The notes: generated by a model from the sequence alone, not told the origin. DNA of 64,000 bases from JBALVT01 sp036960305 (GCA_036960305.1 JBALWA010000013.1:23892-87891); one strand, 5' to 3'; shown: positions 37,423 to 46,070, numbered from the stretch's first letter. Numbers and translations: made by a program.

Positions 37423-37489
37423 CCGGACGGGAAAAGGTTTTTCAGTCGCTCCACTAAATTCGCTTGGTGAAAAGCCTTTTCCCGTCCGG
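37423..37489 (+). repeat. Hairpin repeat, copy 2 (between moxR and VWA genes)
   Basis: Arms 37423-37443 and 37469-37489 pair over 21 positions with one G-T pair, starting CCGGACGGGAAAAGG. The 25-nt loop at 37444-37468 reads AGTCGCTCCA, then CTAAA, then TTCGCTTGGT. The stem body is unlike copy 1 but self-complementary. CCCCTCG follows. Confidence 0.87.
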
Positions 37490-37548
37490 CCCCTCGAATT
37501 GTGCCCATTCGAGCCAACCATAGGAATGTGCGAAGAACAGCCTGTATC

Positions 37549-38478
37549 TTACTTTCTGACATATTGTCCCGGCAGGACGGCCCGCAGGGCGGCCGTTTTT
37601 TTGGCATCACCCACCAACTCTGAAATCTTTTCTTCTGACAAGGCCTCCGTATCTCCCTTATATTTCAACACGCAACCCACCGTGTGCCGCACCAGATCTG
37701 GAGAAAGATCGGTAACATTCAGGGCCATCAATGCCATGGCCCAATCCAGTGTTTCGGATACGCCCGGGCGCTTATACAAATCCCATTCACGAATCTGTTG
37801 AATAAAGCGGCAGATCTGTGCAGCCAGCTTATCTTCCACGTTCGGCAGGCGCGCTTTAACAATGGCCATTTCTTTTTCAGGTGTGGGGTAGTCAATCCAG
37901 TGGTAAAGACAGCGGCGCTTCAACGCATCGTGTAATTCGCGCGTGCGATTGGATGTCAGGACAACCACCGGTTTTTTTGTTGCTTTTATTGTGCCCAGTT
38001 CGGGAATCGTAATTTGAAAATCTGACAGGATTTCCAGAAGGAATGCCTCAAATTCTTCATCGGAACGGTCGACTTCATCAATCAGTAGAACAGGCGGTTG
38101 ATCGCCTTCAGATTGCAGGGCTTGCAACAAGGGGCGCTTCAATAAATATTCTTCACTGAAGATATCACTACCGATTTTATCCCGGTCAGTGCCACGCGCC
38201 TCTTCAATGCGCAATTCCAGCATTTGCTTGGTATAGTTCCATTCATAAAGGGCCGTGGATGTATCAAGGCCTTCATAACACTGAAGGCGAATTAATTCAG
38301 ATCCGAGAATGGTAGACAGTGTTTTGGCAATTTCTGTTTTACCAACACCGGGTTCACCTTCAAGAAAGATTGGTTTACCTAAAGACAGGGAAAGGAAAAC
38401 AGTGGTCGCAAGCGTTTTGTCGGCTATGTAGCCTTGCTCCGCCAGTTTTTGTTCCACATGCTCAATAGATGTAAACAT
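37549..38478 (-). CDS. MoxR-family AAA+ ATPase (CoxD-like)
   Basis: This 309-residue protein has Walker A GEPGVGKT at 41-48, Walker B LLIDEVD near 133, sensor 1 VLTSNRTREL and sensor 2 region further on. MoxR proteins act as chaperones with VWA partners; CoxD is needed for assembly of the metal-sulfur centre in CO dehydrogenase. The adjacent CoxE-like gene supports that role here. It is divergent from xdhC. A TATAAT sequence lies upstream at 38515-38510 on the minus strand. Confidence 0.9.
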   Translation of the reverse strand: MFTSIEHVEQKLAEQGYIADKTLATTVFLSLSLGKPIFLEGEPGVGKTEIAKTLSTILGSELIRLQCYEGLDTSTALYEWNYTKQMLELRIEEARGTDRDKIGSDIFSEEYLLKRPLLQALQSEGDQPPVLLIDEVDRSDEEFEAFLLEILSDFQITIPELGTIKATKKPVVVLTSNRTRELHDALKRRCLYHWIDYPTPEKEMAIVKARLPNVEDKLAAQICRFIQQIREWDLYKRPGVSETLDWAMALMALNVTDLSPDLVRHTVGCVLKYKGDTEALSEEKISELVGDAKKTAALRAVLPGQYVRK

Positions 38479-38509
38479 ATTAGCTTTCTCAAAATAGCTT
38501 AGGTGGCTT

Positions 38510-38515
38510 ATTATA
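38510..38515 (-). promoter_or_regulatory. Candidate -10 element for moxR
   Basis: TATAAT on the minus strand lies 32 nt before the moxR ATG. A CGGACC sequence 16 nt further upstream is a weak -35. Confidence 0.35.
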
Positions 38516-38726
38516 CAGATATAGTTTCTGAGGTCCGGGTGAGCGATGGAACGGCCAGTCCGCGCTTTACAGCGCCCGCACCAGAGCGTATAAAGTAAGC
38601 TTTAATTTACCTAAAAAACAGCGCGAAAACACGTGCTATTTAACAACTTTTCTCATATTGCATGGGCGACACACGGGTAGCGCAGTGACCAACGCCAATA
38701 CCTGTATACAAAGGAGTTGAAGGGCA

Positions 38727-39053
38727 GTGAGTTCAGAACAAACCAACGACGAGCTCGCCCGCCTTGGCGAGTGGCTCGCGGATGATCACACGGCGGCCCT
38801 GGCCACTGTAGTCAGCACCTGGGGTTCTTCACCCCGGCCTGTAGGCAGCCATCTCGTCATCAATGACCAGGGAGAATTCCTGGGGTCCGTCTCCGGTGGC
38901 TGTATCGAAGGTGCCGTCGTGGCTGAAGCCCTGGAAGTCATGGATGACGGCAAACCCCGGATACTGGAATTCGGTGTCAGTGACGAAGAGGCCTGGGAGG
39001 TCGGACTGTCCTGTGGCGGTGCGATCAGGGTCTATGTGGAGCGCGCGGAATGA
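38727..39053 (+). CDS. XdhC N-terminal-domain protein (CoxI family, split)
   Basis: This 108-residue protein corresponds to the N-terminal domain of XdhC/CoxI: ALATVVSTWGSSPRPVGSHLVI, then GSVSGGCIEGAVVAEALEV and LSCGGAIRVYVE. XdhC binds molybdenum cofactor and delivers it, after sulfuration, to xanthine-dehydrogenase-family enzymes. In many species this and the Rossmann domain are one protein; here they are two genes overlapping as ATGA. The start is GTG at 38727 with AAGGAG about 10 nt upstream. Confidence 0.88.
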   Translation: MSSEQTNDELARLGEWLADDHTAALATVVSTWGSSPRPVGSHLVINDQGEFLGSVSGGCIEGAVVAEALEVMDDGKPRILEFGVSDEEAWEVGLSCGGAIRVYVERAE

Positions 39054-39736
39054 AAAGCGCACTGCTGGACGAATTACAGCGAGCCCGCCGTGACAAAGTA
39101 CCCGTGGCGTTGGTTACTCGACTAGCCGACGGCGAGCAGGCCCTGGTCTATGGCGACAGCCAGGCAGAATCGCGATTGACACTGAATGCATCGCAAACAG
39201 GTGAAATTCAGGGCATTTTGCGCGCGGCCCGCAGTGCCATGCTGCCCGACGAAGAATTGTTTGTTCGCAGCTATGTGCCTGCCTATCGCCTGTTAATCAT
39301 TGGCGCTGTGCATATTGCCCAGGCCTTATCTGCGCTGGCGACACAATGCGGTTACCAGGTCATTATTATCGATCCACGCCGCGCGTTCGCCACCGAGGAG
39401 CGTTTTAGAGGCACGACGCTTTATGCCGAGTGGCCGGATGAGGCCATGCCCCGTCTGCTGCCCGATGCCCAGACGGCGGTGGTTACACTTGCCCACGACC
39501 CGAAAATAGACGACCCCGCGCTCATCGCAGCACTGCAGAGCGAAGCTTTTTATATAGGCGCACTGGGCAGTCGGCGCACCCACAGCAAGCGGGTCGAGCG
39601 GCTAACCGAGCAGGGTTTTGAGGATCAGTTGGCGCGGATTAACGCGCCTGTTGGCCTCAACCTGGGTGGTCGCTCTCACGCTGAAATAGCGGTGGCCATC
39701 CTGGCCCAGCTGATTCAGGCCAGGTATAGCGTGTAA
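39050..39736 (+). CDS. XdhC Rossmann-domain protein (split C-terminal half)
   Basis: This 228-residue protein matches the XdhC C-terminal Rossmann domain: LLIIGAVHIAQALSALA near residue 83, IIDPRRAFAT, VVTLAHDPKIDDPAL, YIGALGSRRTHSKR and the terminal APVGLNLGGRSHAEIAVAILA. It begins with a short extension covering part of the middle region of full-length XdhC. It overlaps the preceding gene by 4 nt. Together they should form the Moco chaperone for the hydroxylases in this window. Confidence 0.9.
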   Translation: MKSALLDELQRARRDKVPVALVTRLADGEQALVYGDSQAESRLTLNASQTGEIQGILRAARSAMLPDEELFVRSYVPAYRLLIIGAVHIAQALSALATQCGYQVIIIDPRRAFATEERFRGTTLYAEWPDEAMPRLLPDAQTAVVTLAHDPKIDDPALIAALQSEAFYIGALGSRRTHSKRVERLTEQGFEDQLARINAPVGLNLGGRSHAEIAVAILAQLIQARYSV

Positions 39737-39739
39737 GCG

Positions 39740-41383
39740 ATGATATTCGCCAGTTTTGATTGTGAGAATGCCGAGGGTGTAGTTCTCGCCCATACGCTGA
39801 GGCTTGCGGGCACCACGCTCAAAAAGGGTCGGGTCTTATCGCTGGCCGACCTGGCACTGCTACAAGAAAATGGCATTCACGCGGTATCCGGGGTTCGGCT
39901 GGACGCTGGGGATGTCGATGAGGACCAGGCTGCCCTTGAGCTGGCCCACGCGCTGGCGGGCCCTATGCTTGAAATTGGAAAACCTGTGGCGGGGCGTTGT
40001 TATCTCTATGCCCGCAGCGACGGCCTCGCCCAGATTGACAGCGAGACAATCAATGCCATCAACTGCGCGGATGCCGGAATTTTTGTAGCCACCCTACCCG
40101 TACACGCAGAATGTGTAAGCCAGCAGGCAGTTGGGAGTATCAAGGTGATCCCTTTCGCGGTACCCCGCCAGCAACTGGACCACTGTATTGAGCTTGCCGG
40201 AGCCGGGACGATCGGGCTGCGGCCATTTCGCAGGCAATCGGTGGCGTTGGTTCTCACTGAGGCCCCGGGGCTCAAGGAGACCGTGCTCCAGTCCACCTCT
40301 GCTGTGACGGCAGGTCGCCTGAAAGCGTTGGGTGGAGAGCTGGTTTTTGAGGCACGCTGTCCGCACTCTGTCGAAGGAGTCCGCGCAGCCCTGACCGAGG
40401 CTTTGGCCAGCGAAGCGGAGCTGATACTGATATGCGGGGCCAGTATTACCGTCGATCCCGCCGATATCATCCCCTCCTCCATCGTCCAGTGTGGCGGCGT
40501 CGTCGACCACTTCGGTATGCCCGTCGAGCCGGGAAATATGCTGCTACTGGCGCATATTGGCGAGCGCACTGTTATCAACTTGCCCGGCTGTAGTCGATCA
40601 CCCAAGCTCAATGGGCTCGACTGGGTGATGCAGCGCATGGCAGCCGGCTTGCCCATGAACAAAAGCGAAATCCTGTCGATGGGGGTGGGTGGCCTGATCA
40701 AGGATATCAGCCACCGCTGGCGCATGCGCGAACAGGCCAGGTTAGTCGAGGAAGTCCAGGAGCCATACAAGGTCGCGGCCATTGTGCTGGCCGCTGGTCA
40801 ATCCAGAAGAATGGGCGAACAACACAAACTGCAGGCAACCGTAGATGATGTACCCATGATTCAGCGAGTCGTGGATGCAGCCTTACAGGCAGAGATCGTC
40901 TCGACCACTGTGATCACCGGCAACCGTGCCCTGGAACTTGAACAGTTGTTGAAGGGGCGCGATATAAGCCTGGTGCACAATCCCGATTACCGGGAGGGTA
41001 TCGCCAGTTCTCTCAAGCGGGGACTGGCTTCACTACCCTCCGACATCGATGGCGTGATGATTCTCCTGGCCGATATGCCTTTTATTACAGCGACGCATAT
41101 CAATGAACTTCTTGCCGAATTCAACCCCGCCAATGAACGGGACATTGTCGCACCAATCAGGGAGGGACGATTAGGAAATCCGGTGACCTGGTCCACCCGT
41201 TATATTCCGACCATGATGCAGTTATCGGGAGATCGGGGCGCCCGTTCCCTGCTGGAAGAATACGCCGCCAACGTCTGGGAAGTTCCCATGGGAGATGATG
41301 CAATTTTTATGGATGTGGATACACCCGCCGCACTGGAAGAAGCGAATCGTCGCGCCAGGGAAAACGGGAGAGCCCGCAGATGA
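39740..41383 (+). CDS. Fused MoeA/CinA-like domain and MocA-type cytidylyltransferase
   Basis: This 547-residue protein is a fusion. Residues 1-340 resemble the molybdopterin-binding (MoeA/MogA-like) domain, with LILICGASITVDPADIIP near 240. Residues 345-545 are a nucleotidyltransferase of the MocA/MobA type, with the loop VLAAGQSRRMG near 352 and LLADMPF for the metal site. MocA makes molybdopterin cytosine dinucleotide, the cofactor of CoxL-type bacterial hydroxylases, so this fits the two such enzymes in the window. It lies 3 nt after xdhC and overlaps the desulfurase as ATGA. Confidence 0.88.
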   Translation: MIFASFDCENAEGVVLAHTLRLAGTTLKKGRVLSLADLALLQENGIHAVSGVRLDAGDVDEDQAALELAHALAGPMLEIGKPVAGRCYLYARSDGLAQIDSETINAINCADAGIFVATLPVHAECVSQQAVGSIKVIPFAVPRQQLDHCIELAGAGTIGLRPFRRQSVALVLTEAPGLKETVLQSTSAVTAGRLKALGGELVFEARCPHSVEGVRAALTEALASEAELILICGASITVDPADIIPSSIVQCGGVVDHFGMPVEPGNMLLLAHIGERTVINLPGCSRSPKLNGLDWVMQRMAAGLPMNKSEILSMGVGGLIKDISHRWRMREQARLVEEVQEPYKVAAIVLAAGQSRRMGEQHKLQATVDDVPMIQRVVDAALQAEIVSTTVITGNRALELEQLLKGRDISLVHNPDYREGIASSLKRGLASLPSDIDGVMILLADMPFITATHINELLAEFNPANERDIVAPIREGRLGNPVTWSTRYIPTMMQLSGDRGARSLLEEYAANVWEVPMGDDAIFMDVDTPAALEEANRRARENGRARR

Positions 41384-42615
41384 GCGATACTGCGATCTGG
41401 TCGCCGGAAGAATTGCGCGCGCAATTTCCGATACTGCGGCGGGAAGTTAATGAGCAGCCCCTGCGCTACCTGGATAATGCCGCAACAACGTTCAGCCCCC
41501 GCTGTGTGCAGGAGGCGATGACCCGTTTTGAAAACCACTTCCGATCCAACGTACAGCGCGGCATGCACCAACTGGGGGTAGAGGCAACAGAGGCCTACGA
41601 AACGGCTCGCAGCAGCGCGGCAAACTATCTCAATGCCTGCTCGACGGATGAGATTGTTTTTACCCCGGGCACCACCTTTGCTGTGAACCTGGTGGCACAT
41701 TGCTTTGGCCAGACCCTGCACAGCGGCGATGAAATCGTCGTTTCCGTGGCTGAACACCACAGTAACTTCATTCCATGGCAGCGCTTGCGGGACCAGTATG
41801 GGATAGAGATACGCTTGATACCGGTGTTGGCCAACGGCAGTCTCGACCTCGACCAACTGGACCAGTTGATCACCGAACGTTGCCGCCTGGTGGCGGTGAG
41901 TCATATATCCAATGTCACGGGATCAATCACAGACCTCGAAGCCATCACCCGCATCGCGCACAGTAACAACGCCCTGGTTTTTGTCGATGGCGCCCAGGCC
42001 GTGCCCCATGGACCGGTTGATGTACAGGCACTGGATGTAGATTTTTATGCGTTTTCGGCCCATAAATGCTACGGCCCGACTGGCGCCGGCGTGCTGTGGG
42101 CCAGACGCGAGATACTGGAGGAATTGCCCCCGTTCCTGACTGGCGGCGGCATGATCGAACGCGTGACAGCCACGGACACGCGATATCTCTCCGGCCGTCA
42201 GCGTTTCGAGGCGGGGACCCCACCGGTGGCCCAGGTGATTGGCCTGGGTGCCGCGCTTGACTGGTTGATGGCTCTGCCCTGGGGCGAAATTCGACCCTTC
42301 GAACAGCGGTTAGCGAGTCGATTGCTACAGGGGTTTTCGCGTATAGAGGGCCTCAGCCTGTTGGGTGAACCCTCTGCGGAGGACAGGGCCCCTATTTTCT
42401 CTTTCCATATCGAAGGCTGTCACTCACACGATATCTGCCAGGTGCTGGACGAATATGGCGTCGCGCTGCGCGGCGGCCATCACTGTGCCCAACCGCTGAT
42501 GGACGCGCTGAACCTCGTGGCGACCACCCGCGCCAGTCTCGCAGTGTTCAATACCGAGGATGATATCGAGGCGTTGCTGGGTGGTTTGCAAAAAGCAGTG
42601 GAGTTATTGCGTTGA
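41380..42615 (+). CDS. SufS/NifS-like cysteine desulfurase
   Basis: This 411-residue class V PLP enzyme has the PLP lysine in FSAHKCYGP (near residue 228), the substrate loop cysteine in RGGHHCAQPLM (near 370) and EHHSNFIPW near 127, as in SufS. It releases sulfur from cysteine. Set between Moco genes and a SufU-like gene, it may sulfurate Moco bound to XdhC, as NifS4 does in Rhodobacter capsulatus, rather than serve general Fe-S assembly; no sufBCD is nearby. It overlaps the upstream gene as ATGA. Confidence 0.9.
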   Translation: MSDTAIWSPEELRAQFPILRREVNEQPLRYLDNAATTFSPRCVQEAMTRFENHFRSNVQRGMHQLGVEATEAYETARSSAANYLNACSTDEIVFTPGTTFAVNLVAHCFGQTLHSGDEIVVSVAEHHSNFIPWQRLRDQYGIEIRLIPVLANGSLDLDQLDQLITERCRLVAVSHISNVTGSITDLEAITRIAHSNNALVFVDGAQAVPHGPVDVQALDVDFYAFSAHKCYGPTGAGVLWARREILEELPPFLTGGGMIERVTATDTRYLSGRQRFEAGTPPVAQVIGLGAALDWLMALPWGEIRPFEQRLASRLLQGFSRIEGLSLLGEPSAEDRAPIFSFHIEGCHSHDICQVLDEYGVALRGGHHCAQPLMDALNLVATTRASLAVFNTEDDIEALLGGLQKAVELLR

Positions 42616-42630
42616 GTGGCGGAATCTACG

Positions 42631-42638
42631 AAGGAGGT
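42631..42638 (+). promoter_or_regulatory. Perfect Shine-Dalgarno deciding the sufU-like start
   Basis: AAGGAGGT lies 9 nt before an in-frame TTG at 42648. It points to that TTG rather than the TTG at 42612 that overlaps the sufS stop. Confidence 0.65.
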
Positions 42639-42647
42639 ATCAAGGAA

Positions 42648-43031
42648 TTGGCTAAGGCAATAGCTGCACCAAAATCCCTGCCTCATCCAGACCGCCAGGT
42701 GACTGTGGACAATCCATTTTGTGGTGACCGGGTAGACCTGGAGATCACTATAGACAATGGTCGTCTCGGTGACCTTGCGCAGGACGTACGCGGTTGCATG
42801 CTGTGCCAGGCCTCGGCCAATGCGGTGGCAAAATCGGCGATCGGTTTATCGGTGGCGGAGATCGAGACGGTCTCGGCAAGTTTGATCGCGATGCTCAAAG
42901 GCGATGACATTCCCGACTGGCCGCCGGAGGGCTGGGAGTCGCTGGCCCTGTTTGAAGCCGTCAGTCGCCATAAAAGCAGGCACGGCTGTGTCACGCTCCC
43001 GTTCACCGCCTTGCTCAAGGCACTCGGCTAA
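42648..43031 (+). CDS. SufU/NifU-N-like iron-sulfur scaffold or sulfur acceptor
   Basis: This protein of about 127 residues, started at TTG 42648, has the SufU/IscU cysteines: NPFCGD, GCMLCQAS and HGCVTLPF. It probably accepts sulfur from the preceding SufS-like enzyme. SufU in Firmicutes works as the partner of SufS; a SufU in gammaproteobacteria next to Moco genes is less usual. The 3' end overlaps the convergent nnrS gene by 17 nt. A longer form from TTG 42612 is possible. Confidence 0.85.
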   Translation: MAKAIAAPKSLPHPDRQVTVDNPFCGDRVDLEITIDNGRLGDLAQDVRGCMLCQASANAVAKSAIGLSVAEIETVSASLIAMLKGDDIPDWPPEGWESLALFEAVSRHKSRHGCVTLPFTALLKALG

Positions 43032-44211
43032 TACCGGTTTCAGGCAAACTGGGCGCAAGTAGCATGCGGCCGTAGAGCGCCAGGTAAATAACATAAGGTA
43101 TTACCCACAGCAGTGCCGAGAGCACCAAAAAGCCCTGCCCCAGAGACGCAATCGGAACAGCGATCCGCACCAGCGCGGCAGTCGCCAGACAGTAATAGGC
43201 GAAAACCATGGCCGGATGGGGACAAAGCTCGCGGCCAGTATGACGCAGCGTTACGCGGGTCATGAAACCCATCGACATCAAACCGAAGCCGCCGACAGTG
43301 AAGGCGTGTACCCAGCTCTCAGTACCAACCGCGAGACCGAAGCTCTCCATTGCTCGCAACAGCAACGCAGCCAACAACCAGAAATAGCCCGCGTGCAAAA
43401 CCCAGACGATGGCAGTGTCGAGAACCTGGAAGCTGCGCCAGCGGCACAGGCGAACGCCGTGAAGCAGTCCGCTTATGAGAGCAATTCCCCCATTAATCAA
43501 GGAGGAGGCACCGGTGATATCGGCGATTGCCAGCGCAATAATGGAAAGAGCCGACAACCATTCCAGAGTGGCAATATGACCAATGTTCTCGGGTTTGCCC
43601 TTTTCGAGTAGGGCATTTTCGGTAAATATGGGTGCCAGGATACCCACGGTAACCGAGCAGTGGAAGATCATGGCGTATAGGCCAAGGCGCAGGCCCTGCT
43701 GCCGCAACTGTGGATCTTCGATGGCTGCGCCGAGGTAATAGCAGACATTACCGGCAATGAATCCCGCCGTGATCAGGATCAGGCCCAGGGATATCCGGTA
43801 GCGAATCTGGAGTAGCCCCGGTCCGACCACCCACAGAAACATCAATGGAAAGGCGAGGTCCAGCGCGGCGACCAACGGCAGCGGTAAAACTGTCGATGAC
43901 AAGACCGCCAGTCTTCCCAGTATCCAGCTGACGACCAGGAGCGAGAGGCCAGGCACACTCACCTCCTCGGTATCCGCCCAGCTCGGCAGTGCGGTCAGTA
44001 TGAAACCGAATATGATGGCGGTGGAAAAACCGAACACAATCTCGTGCTGATGCCACAGTGTCGGCAAGCCATTTAACTGCGCTATATGGCCTGGCAACAG
44101 GCCGGTGTAGAGAGGTATCCAACTCACCATCAGCAGCGGCCCGTACAAGGCCCCCAGTAAAAAGAACGGCCTAAAGGGACTGAGCCACAGAGAGGGAAAA
44201 AACCTACTCAT
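43015..44211 (-). CDS. nnrS: NnrS-family membrane protein
   Basis: This 398-residue protein has about 12 transmembrane helices. NnrS signatures include WLSPFRPFFLLGALYGP at the start, LWHQHEIVFGFSTAIIFGFILTA near residue 50, and VHAFTVGGFGLMSMGFMTRVTLRHTGR near 290. NnrS proteins are haem- and copper-linked membrane proteins that protect against nitrosative stress. It lies 13 nt downstream of a winged-helix regulator and is probably transcribed with it. Its placement beside Moco and Fe-S factors may reflect protection of metal centres. Confidence 0.9.
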   Translation of the reverse strand: MSRFFPSLWLSPFRPFFLLGALYGPLLMVSWIPLYTGLLPGHIAQLNGLPTLWHQHEIVFGFSTAIIFGFILTALPSWADTEEVSVPGLSLLVVSWILGRLAVLSSTVLPLPLVAALDLAFPLMFLWVVGPGLLQIRYRISLGLILITAGFIAGNVCYYLGAAIEDPQLRQQGLRLGLYAMIFHCSVTVGILAPIFTENALLEKGKPENIGHIATLEWLSALSIIALAIADITGASSLINGGIALISGLLHGVRLCRWRSFQVLDTAIVWVLHAGYFWLLAALLLRAMESFGLAVGTESWVHAFTVGGFGLMSMGFMTRVTLRHTGRELCPHPAMVFAYYCLATAALVRIAVPIASLGQGFLVLSALLWVIPYVIYLALYGRMLLAPSLPETGISRVP

Positions 44212-44224
44212 CGCTCACAGCCTC

Positions 44225-44770
44225 TTAGCTATGCCTATGTGATGCGGCAACTGTCGAGGCGTGATCGTACAAACCGGAAGTGATATTAAGGACTTTGCAG
44301 GCGGTTAAAATATCCACATCCAGATCCTTGATCGACTCTGTCAGAGAGATCAGTAACTCACGGCGAAACTGGGCAAATAAATCGGAAGCCCGCAAGCCTT
44401 CCTCCGTAACCACATAGGCCGCCGAGCGTTTACTGTCGCCCGTTCCGGCCCGCTCAATCAGGCCCGCCTTGGTCAGCTTCCGCAACGAGTATTGCAGGTT
44501 GGAAATGTCGTCCCGATTCATCAGCCGGGCTACTTCAGAAATACTTTTTGGCCGGTCATGCATGCGGATCAGGTGCAGAACTGCATTATCGATGCCCGAG
44601 AGCCCTCCTTCGACGCAACAGGCCAGACAGTCTTTCTGCCAGCGATCAAAGGCGGCGCTGATCCGAAGTATGGAAAACTCCATCTCGGTAAAATTCAGCT
44701 CCGCCTCACTCTGGGCAAGATGCCAGTGTTTGTCAAAAACCGGGCCTTCCGCGTTCTTTTTAGTGGCCAA
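44225..44770 (-). CDS. Winged-helix (MarR-like) transcriptional regulator
   Basis: This regulator has a winged helix (residues about 85-130: KSISEVARLMNRDDISNLQYSLRKLTKAGLIE) and flanking helices for dimerisation. I start it at TTG 44770 (LATKKNAEG, 181 residues), because GGAAG lies 7 nt upstream and a good promoter sits at 44805-44833. An open frame continues to an ATG at 44833, but would place the promoter inside the gene. A cysteine cluster, DCLACCVEGG near residue 50, could sense redox or NO. It precedes nnrS in the same direction. Confidence 0.82.
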   Translation of the reverse strand: MATKKNAEGPVFDKHWHLAQSEAELNFTEMEFSILRISAAFDRWQKDCLACCVEGGLSGIDNAVLHLIRMHDRPKSISEVARLMNRDDISNLQYSLRKLTKAGLIERAGTGDSKRSAAYVVTEEGLRASDLFAQFRRELLISLTESIKDLDVDILTACKVLNITSGLYDHASTVAASHRHS

Positions 44771-44777
44771 AACAATA

Positions 44778-44782
44778 CTTCC
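44778..44782 (-). promoter_or_regulatory. Ribosome binding site for the TTG start of the winged-helix gene
   Basis: GGAAG on the minus strand lies 7 nt before TTG 44770. No in-frame ATG lies close downstream of the promoter. Confidence 0.45.
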
Positions 44783-44804
44783 ATGGTGTGAGAAAGAATC
44801 CCCA

Positions 44805-44833
44805 ATTATAGGAGCTTCTGGGTACCTCGTCAC
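44805..44833 (-). promoter_or_regulatory. Sigma70-like promoter for the winged-helix/nnrS genes
   Basis: Minus strand: GTGACG (-35) at 44833-44828, a 17-nt spacer, and TATAAT (-10) at 44810-44805. It lies 35 nt before the TTG start chosen for the regulator. Confidence 0.55.
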
Positions 44834-44879
44834 CCATATTGTAGTTTTAGCTGTGCCGTTGACGGCAGCCCAGACTGAA

Positions 44880-46067
44880 CTACACTGGCGTCAGCTCGGT
44901 CTCTGTACCGTCGTAAGACTTGATAGCTGTACCCGACAATGGCTCACCGCCCTCAGCAGTTACCCGGTAGGTCTCCTGGAAATACAGGGAGTGGGTACGC
45001 TCTTCATTCATCACGTGCGGGTGCATGGAGCAAACCATGTTTTCGGGCAGGACAAAATCGAATCCCTCGCCGATGCGCGGCATTTCAATCATGGTCATGC
45101 CGATACTGTGCCCGCAGACATGGCCGGAGCGGTAGCCGCGATCCACAAAGGGCTGCATGCAGATCTTGTGTACCTCTGCTGCAGTGCGTCCCGCCTTCAT
45201 ATTTTCCCTCACCAGTTCGTGAAATTCCTGCTGGCCATCCATCATATCCTGGGTAATCGCATCCATACCGTTGGGCATAAGCGGCCGGGAGTACTCAACC
45301 CAGTGCCCGCCCTCGCCGGAGATCTCCAGGCCGTACACCATGCCATCGGAATCCTGTAGGGGACGATTGGTAGGGAAGACCATCTGCGGACGCAGTGAAC
45401 CGTTAGGGCCCATTTGCACCATATCCATGGTATTGCGCGCACAGCCGGCACGAACAAAGGTGTTTTCAGCCACCCCCATTAATTCGCCTTCGGTCTTGCC
45501 CGGCGCATAGGCTCTGACCACGTCGAGAACTCCCTGCTTGTTGATCTCCATGGAGTGGCGCACAGAAGCGATTTCTTCATCGGATTTTTGCGCGCGGGAG
45601 TAATCAAAGGGGATATCAAAATCGATCAGATCGAAGCCCCCTGAAGCCACTGCCTTATAGTCGCGTACATTCATGATGTACTCCATGCCATAAATGCCGA
45701 CCTTTTTCGCGCCCTGGGCCTTCAGATAGTCCGTCATCCACTCGCCGCAATGCACCGGCAATTCACGGTTCTTCAGGAATGTGGCGCTGTGATCACCCAC
45801 CCAGGTTGCCTCCCTGGGAAAAATCACAACCGGATCAGCGTTGGGAGTAATCACTACATAGGCATAGCGATGTAAGATATGGAAGCCGGCCATGTAGCGT
45901 ATAGCGCCTTCAAAACCGCTGTACTCGCTACCACTAATAATCAGGGCATCCAGCCCGTGCTGCTCCATCGCCGCGCGGGTATTATTGTAACGCCGGTCTA
46001 TTTCCGCCTGGCTGGGACGAAAACGGTTGGTGTAATCCTGTGTCTCGTTAGTTGCTGTCGTGTTCAT
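44880..46067 (-). CDS. M24-family (creatinase/Xaa-Pro peptidase-like) hydrolase
   Basis: This 395-residue protein has an N-terminal creatinase domain and a pita-bread C-terminal domain (GHVCGHSIGMTMIEMPRIGEG near residue 325). Of the five M24 metal ligands, the first two aspartates appear changed: YGLEISGEGGHWVEYSRP has glutamates where the family has D and D. That is reminiscent of metal-independent creatinase rather than of aminopeptidase P. It would act on a C-N bond in a small substrate in the cytosol. It is followed on the same strand by panE-type genes read upstream, forming a likely catabolic operon. Confidence 0.82.
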   Translation of the reverse strand: MNTTATNETQDYTNRFRPSQAEIDRRYNNTRAAMEQHGLDALIISGSEYSGFEGAIRYMAGFHILHRYAYVVITPNADPVVIFPREATWVGDHSATFLKNRELPVHCGEWMTDYLKAQGAKKVGIYGMEYIMNVRDYKAVASGGFDLIDFDIPFDYSRAQKSDEEIASVRHSMEINKQGVLDVVRAYAPGKTEGELMGVAENTFVRAGCARNTMDMVQMGPNGSLRPQMVFPTNRPLQDSDGMVYGLEISGEGGHWVEYSRPLMPNGMDAITQDMMDGQQEFHELVRENMKAGRTAAEVHKICMQPFVDRGYRSGHVCGHSIGMTMIEMPRIGEGFDFVLPENMVCSMHPHVMNEERTHSLYFQETYRVTAEGGEPLSGTAIKSYDGTETELTPV

Positions 46068-46070
46068 AGC

